Below, one piece after another: positions 60,148 through 64,000 of a stretch of 64,000 nt of DNA; the first letter of the stretch is position 1; every line of letters starts with the position of its first letter. Position numbers and translations under genes: made by a program. This DNA comes from Methylobacterium nonmethylotrophicum (GTDB taxonomy: Bacteria > Pseudomonadota > Alphaproteobacteria > Rhizobiales > Beijerinckiaceae), in the NCBI RefSeq assembly GCF_004745635.1, contig NZ_SRLB01000001.1, positions 124,001 to 188,000 of the forward strand, read 5' to 3'. The notes under the pieces were generated by a model. That model worked only from the letters and a program-made list of their open reading frames with translations. It was not told the origin of the DNA and did not search any database.

Positions 60148-62802
60148 ATGAGACAGCTTCGCCGATGGACGATCGCCCTGGTGGCCGCCCTGCTGAGCCC
60201 CGGGCTCGCGGCGGCCCAGGGAGCCGCGGCGAAACCGGAGCGGGCGGTCGTCGCCCAGGCGCCGGCCGCGACGAAGGGCGAGGCCAAGGGAGATGCCAAG
60301 GGGGACGCGAAGGGGGACGCGAAGCCCGCCGCCGCCGCGGCGCCGGCCGAGGCGGCCAAGGAGCCCCCGAAGCCCCCGCCCCAGACCCCGATCTCCGAGC
60401 AGATCAAGCAGATCCGCGCCCAGCTCGACGCCGAGAAGGCCGACCTCGACCAGCGCGAGCAGGCCCTGACGCACCGCGAGCTGAACAAGGACGACCTCGC
60501 GATGCTGCGCGAGGGCATCCCCCCGGTCGCCGACCGGCTGCGCCAGGTCGTCGACCATCTCGGCCCCCGGCTCGAGGCCGCCAAGGAGCGGCTGACCCAG
60601 CTCGGCCCGAAGCCGAAGGAGCCGGAAGGGGCCGACGTGGCCCAGGAGCGGGCCCAGCGCGAGGCCGGCGTCGCCGAGATCGACGACACGCTCCGGCTCG
60701 CCCGCTCGCTCCTGGTCCAGAGCGACCAGATCACCGACCAGATCAGCAACCGGCGCCGCTCCGCCTTCACCCGGGCGCTGTTCGAGCGCACCGACGGCCT
60801 CGTCAGCCCGAATCTGTGGCTGCGCGCCGCCAACGATCTCGACCGCGACCTGCGGGCGCTGACGAGCTCCGTCGACGACTCCGTCACCCAGGTCCAGCGC
60901 CGGGGCACGCCGCTCAACCTGCTCCTGCTCGCCCTGGCGATCGGGGTGTCGGTGGCGCTCTATGTCGGCCGGCGCCACATCGCCCCGCGGGTCGGGCACC
61001 GCTCGTCGAAGGCCGCGCAGCCCACGCGCTACGCCCGGGTGCTGGCGGCCTGGCGGGTCTTTCTGGTCGGCGCCGTGCCGGCGGTGCTCGGCAGCTTCCT
61101 GGTCGGCTACACCCTCGACGTCACCGGGCTCCTGCCGGTCCGGCTGCTCCCGGTCGCCCACCGGATCGTCGCCTCCCTCGCCTTCGTGGCGGTGGTCGAG
61201 GCGATGGCCGACGCCCTGCTCTCGCCCGACCGGCCGGCCTGGCGCCTCGTCGCGATGACGGACGCCACCGCCGAGCGGCTGAACCGCCTGGTCCTCGCCA
61301 TCGCCTCGGTGATCGCGGTCGGCCGCACCATCGAGGGCCTGAACGAGGGCATCTCGGTCAGCCTGCCGATCACCATCGTCACCAAGGGCGTGTTCGCCGC
61401 CGTGGTCGCGGTGGTGCTGGCCGAGGGCCTGCGCCGGTTCGCGGCCCGCGCCGAGACCGACGAGGCCTGCCTCGGCCCCTACGTGGCGGCCGACGCCTCG
61501 AGCGGCATCGGCGGGCCGCTGCGCATCCTCGGCTGGATCGTCGTGGCGGCGATCGCGACCTCGGCGCTGATCGGCTACATCGCCCTGTCGTCGTTCCTGA
61601 TCGACCAGCTGATGTGGACGGCGATCGCCGCGTCCATGCTCTACCTGGCGATCTCGAGCGTCGATGCCGTGGTGAGCTCGGCGCTGCAGGACGAGTCCCG
61701 CATCGCCACCGCGCTCCAGGCCAATACCGGCCTGCGCAAGCGCTCGCTCAACCAGATCGCGGTCTTGATCTCGGGCTTCGTCCGGGTGGTGCTGCTCACC
61801 GCCGCCGGGGTGCTGCTGCTCGCCTCCTGGGGCGTCGACTCGACCGACATCTACGCCTCCGCCCAGGCCGCGTTCTTCGGCTTCACGGTCGGCGGGGTGA
61901 CGATCTCGCTCTCGACGATCGCGATCGCCGTCGGGCTGTTCACGCTCGGCCTCGTCATCACCAAGGCGGTGCAGCGCTGGCTCGAGAACACCTACCTGCC
62001 GGCGACCGACCTCGATCCGGGCCTGCGCAACTCGATCTCGACGGTGAGCGGCTATGTCGGCTTCCTGCTCACCCTCGCGCTCGCCTTCTCCTACCTCGGC
62101 CTGAGCCTCGAGAAGCTCACCATCGTGGCCGGCGCGCTGTCGGTCGGCATCGGCTTCGGCCTGCAATCGATCGTCAACAACTTCGTCTCCGGCCTGCTGC
62201 TGCTCTGGGAGCGGCCGATCCGGGTCGGCGACCTCGTGGTGATCGGCGACAACGAGGGCTATGTCCGCCGCATCAGCGTGCGCTCGACCGAGATCCAGAC
62301 CTTCGACCGCTCGGCCGTGATCGTGCCGAACTCGAACCTGATCTCCGGCGTGGTGAAGAACCGGGTGCGCGGCGACCGCACCGGCCGGGTCGCCATCACC
62401 GTCAGCGTCCTGCGCAACCAGGACCCGGTCCACGCCGCCGAGCTGATCGTCGGCTGCGCCAAGGCCCATCCCGACATCCTCAAGGAGCCGCCGCCGCGGG
62501 TGGTCTTCCGCAAGATCGGCGATCCCTTCCTGGAATTCGAGCTGATCGCGATGATCACCGACGTCGGGTCGCAGCTGAAGGTTCAGAGCGACCTCAACTT
62601 TGCGGTGTTCAAGACCTTGTCCGAGGAGGGTCTCATCCCCAATCTCGGGCCAGGAGCGAGCATCGTCACGGTTCAGGGGCTGGACGCGATGCAGGACGCC
62701 ATGGGGCAGATCGCCCGTATGGCGAGCCCTGCCGCCTTCCGCCCCGAAGCCCGTCACGAGCCCGAGGCCGAGCGTCGCCGAACCCCCGAGACCGTGCCGT
62801 GA
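60148..62802 (+). CDS. MscK/DUF3772-type mechanosensitive channel
   Basis: An 884-residue membrane protein. Signal peptide (WTIALVAALLSPGLAAAQ), then a linker with the repeat KGDAKGDAKGDAK and a periplasmic coiled-coil (DUF3772-like) domain to about 260. About ten helices follow; the MscS pore and beta domain are in LTIVAGALSVGIGFGLQSIV, NNFVSGLLLLWERPIRVGDL and VIVPNSNLISGVVKN. It should open under high membrane tension. ATG 60148 follows AAGGA. The lipoprotein gene after it overlaps by 4 nt. Confidence 0.92.
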   Translation: MRQLRRWTIALVAALLSPGLAAAQGAAAKPERAVVAQAPAATKGEAKGDAKGDAKGDAKPAAAAAPAEAAKEPPKPPPQTPISEQIKQIRAQLDAEKADLDQREQALTHRELNKDDLAMLREGIPPVADRLRQVVDHLGPRLEAAKERLTQLGPKPKEPEGADVAQERAQREAGVAEIDDTLRLARSLLVQSDQITDQISNRRRSAFTRALFERTDGLVSPNLWLRAANDLDRDLRALTSSVDDSVTQVQRRGTPLNLLLLALAIGVSVALYVGRRHIAPRVGHRSSKAAQPTRYARVLAAWRVFLVGAVPAVLGSFLVGYTLDVTGLLPVRLLPVAHRIVASLAFVAVVEAMADALLSPDRPAWRLVAMTDATAERLNRLVLAIASVIAVGRTIEGLNEGISVSLPITIVTKGVFAAVVAVVLAEGLRRFAARAETDEACLGPYVAADASSGIGGPLRILGWIVVAAIATSALIGYIALSSFLIDQLMWTAIAASMLYLAISSVDAVVSSALQDESRIATALQANTGLRKRSLNQIAVLISGFVRVVLLTAAGVLLLASWGVDSTDIYASAQAAFFGFTVGGVTISLSTIAIAVGLFTLGLVITKAVQRWLENTYLPATDLDPGLRNSISTVSGYVGFLLTLALAFSYLGLSLEKLTIVAGALSVGIGFGLQSIVNNFVSGLLLLWERPIRVGDLVVIGDNEGYVRRISVRSTEIQTFDRSAVIVPNSNLISGVVKNRVRGDRTGRVAITVSVLRNQDPVHAAELIVGCAKAHPDILKEPPPRVVFRKIGDPFLEFELIAMITDVGSQLKVQSDLNFAVFKTLSEEGLIPNLGPGASIVTVQGLDAMQDAMGQIARMASPAAFRPEARHEPEAERRRTPETVP

Positions 62803-63329
62803 AGACCCGTCCCGCCGTGCGAAAGCGCCTCGCCCTGAAGCGCGTGGCCCTGCTGGTCCTGCCCGCCGGCCTCGCCGCCTGCTCGGCGACCGAGGCGACG
62901 CGGGCGCCGGTCGGCCCGGCGGGACCGAGCCTGTACTGGCCGATGACGGCCGCCGGCGCGCAGATCGACGCGGGCGCCGCGCGCGACATGATCGCCGCCT
63001 ACCGCCGCAACAAGGGCTTGGCCCCGCTCGCCCTCGATCCCGGCCTGCAGCGCCTGGCCGAGACCGAGACCGCCGCGATGGCCGCCGCCGGCCGCCCGAG
63101 CCAGGCCGACATCGTCAAGTCGGTGGCGGCCCGGATGGGCTTTCCGCAGCCCGGCGCCAACCTCTCGGCCGGCTACCACACCCTCGCGGAGGCGTTTTCC
63201 GGCTGGCGCGAGAGCCCGGCCCACAACGCGGTGATGCTCGATCCCACGGCGACCCGGATGGGGATCGCCACCGCCTACGCGCCCGGCTCGAAGTACAAGG
63301 TGTACTGGGCGCTGCTGGTGGCGAAGTAG
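62799..63329 (+). CDS. CAP-domain (SCP-like) lipoprotein
   Basis: A 176-residue protein. The lipobox is LLVLPAGLAAC, so it should be lipid-anchored. The CAP domain has MIAAYRRNKGLAPLALDPGL, QRLAETETAAMAAAGRP, and ESPAHNAVMLDPTATRMGIA with the usual His. The role of bacterial CAP proteins is poorly known. The GTG start overlaps the MscK stop (GTGA), so both are one unit. Confidence 0.88.
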   Translation: MKTRPAVRKRLALKRVALLVLPAGLAACSATEATRAPVGPAGPSLYWPMTAAGAQIDAGAARDMIAAYRRNKGLAPLALDPGLQRLAETETAAMAAAGRPSQADIVKSVAARMGFPQPGANLSAGYHTLAEAFSGWRESPAHNAVMLDPTATRMGIATAYAPGSKYKVYWALLVAK

Positions 63330-63378
63330 GCGACACAGCCGCGAGCGGGGCCGGTTGCCAGAATGCGCTTCGCTTGGC

Positions 63379-64000
63379 TCAGTACGCCACCCGCTTCTCG
63401 ACGTAGCGGAACTGGATCGCGGTCAGCCCGATCACGATCGCCATCAGCACCACCGACTGCGCCGCCGAGCCGCCGAGGTCGGCGCCGATGCGGCCGTCCT
63501 GGTAGACCTTGTAGACCAGCGTCTGGGTCGCCCGGCCGGGGCCCCCGTGGGTGAGCACGTCGATAACGCCGAACGTTTCGCAGAAGGCGTAGACGACGTT
63601 GACCACCATCAGGAAGAAGGTGGTCGGCGAGAGCAGCGGGAAGACGATGGTCCAGAACCGCCGGAACGGGCGGGCGCCGTCGATCGCCGCCGCCTCGATC
63701 ACGCTGCCGGGGATCGCCTGCAGGCCGGCGAGGAAGAACAGGAAATTGTAGGAGACCTGCTTCCAGGCCGCCGCCATCACCACCAGGATCATGGCGTGGT
63801 TCCCGTCGAGGAGCGGGTTCCACGGAATGCCGATCTGGTTGAGGCCGCGGGCGATCAGCCCGAGGCCGGGCTGGAACAGGAAGCCGAACAGCACGCCGGC
63901 CACCGCGGGAGCGACCGCGTAGGGCCAGATCAGGAGGGTGCGGTAGAGCCCGGCTCCCCGGATCTCCCGGTCCGCCATCGCGGCCAGCAGCAGCGCGAAG
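63379..64000 (-). CDS. ugpA: UgpA-like sugar/glycerol-phosphate ABC permease, cut by window edge
   Basis: The C-terminal 207 residues of a binding-protein-dependent permease. [40 protein letters not shown] and [20 protein letters not shown] match UgpA; the EAA loop is [20 protein letters not shown], and it ends [10 protein letters not shown]. UgpA imports glycerol 3-phosphate with UgpE, UgpC and UgpB, which should lie beyond the window; no ugpE follows it here. The N-terminal third is outside the window. Confidence 0.85.
   Translation of the reverse strand, partial: FALLLAAMADREIRGAGLYRTLLIWPYAVAPAVAGVLFGFLFQPGLGLIARGLNQIGIPWNPLLDGNHAMILVVMAAAWKQVSYNFLFFLAGLQAIPGSVIEAAAIDGARPFRRFWTIVFPLLSPTTFFLMVVNVVYAFCETFGVIDVLTHGGPGRATQTLVYKVYQDGRIGADLGGSAAQSVVLMAIVIGLTAIQFRYVEKRVAY

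Noticed and set aside
59835..62796. Long plus-strand frame leading into the CAP-domain gene
   Set aside because: Most of it lies over the MscK gene in a different frame; the lipoprotein begins at the GTG at 62799 with a normal signal.

Overview
This is a very GC-rich alphaproteobacterial chromosome segment. Gene content and repeat families fit Methylobacterium/Methylorubrum or a close Hyphomicrobiales relative, but no marker that fixes the genus (for example methanol dehydrogenase) lies in the window. Supporting features are the alphaproteobacterial LexA box GTTC-N7-GTTC, a NadQ-type NAD regulator, a PetP/PetR-like regulator pair next to ilvE, the DUF1285/CoA-Nudix/DUF6111/cca cluster, and small intergenic palindromic elements of the kind seen in rhizobial genomes. 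It is mostly ordinary core chromosome; I see no tRNA, rRNA, prophage, insertion sequence or CRISPR array.

Layout. 1-1464: minus-strand Mrp-type cation/proton antiporter genes (E, F, G, DUF4040, B), running off the left edge. 1698-4092: GMC oxidoreductase and a DUF4198 exported protein meeting in a 13-bp tandem duplication. 4415-7301: cca, DUF6111, CoA pyrophosphatase and DUF1285 operon. 7345-12281: two divergent PaaI thioesterases, a cytochrome c, a GlcD-like FAD dehydrogenase and a SWIM-domain protein. 12283-18147: rlmJ, a frameshifted nucleotidyltransferase, RNase T2, and polA. 18350-22811: nadQ-nadA-nadB-nadC with two matching palindromic operators. 22896-25797: translationally coupled GT2/methyltransferase/GT87 cassette. 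25897-29728: sensor kinase, response regulator and MarR regulator divergent from ilvE, with a 21-bp palindrome between them. 29841-34638: small genes, a cyclic-nucleotide-domain patatin, short tandem repeats, and ssb with a LexA box.

34792-38657: a copper-type group (DUF2946, DUF1775-PCuAC fusion, TonB-dependent receptor). 38935-40527: L,D-transpeptidase and SlyX. 40535-45953: flavin monooxygenase, DsbA-like isomerase, M20 hydrolase and a GntR regulator. 45990-50503: DUF1330, pyrF, a uracil-DNA-glycosylase-family gene, and a two-subunit molybdenum hydroxylase. 50775-54967: PdhS/DivJ-like kinase, Ca2+/H+ antiporter, a second class IV aminotransferase and a conserved hypothetical. 55250-59535: small exported stress-type proteins (Spy/CpxP-like, two DUF4142), a Uma2 fragment and an HNH endonuclease. 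60148-64000: MscK-like mechanosensitive channel, CAP-domain lipoprotein and the end of a UgpA-like permease.

Four dispersed repeat families punctuate the intergenic spaces: a RIME-like element (4224, 54485), a CCTCATCCTGAGG element (13539, 30474, half copy 18187), a palindromic element with CCCCTCTCCC-type arms (37032, 44638), and a CATTCCGGG-type hairpin (18243). The clearest regulatory readings are the nadQ operators, the petP/ilvE palindrome, the LexA box and the palindrome before the GntR gene. No clearly new multi-gene system stands out; the glycosylation cassette at 22896-25797 is the least characterised.
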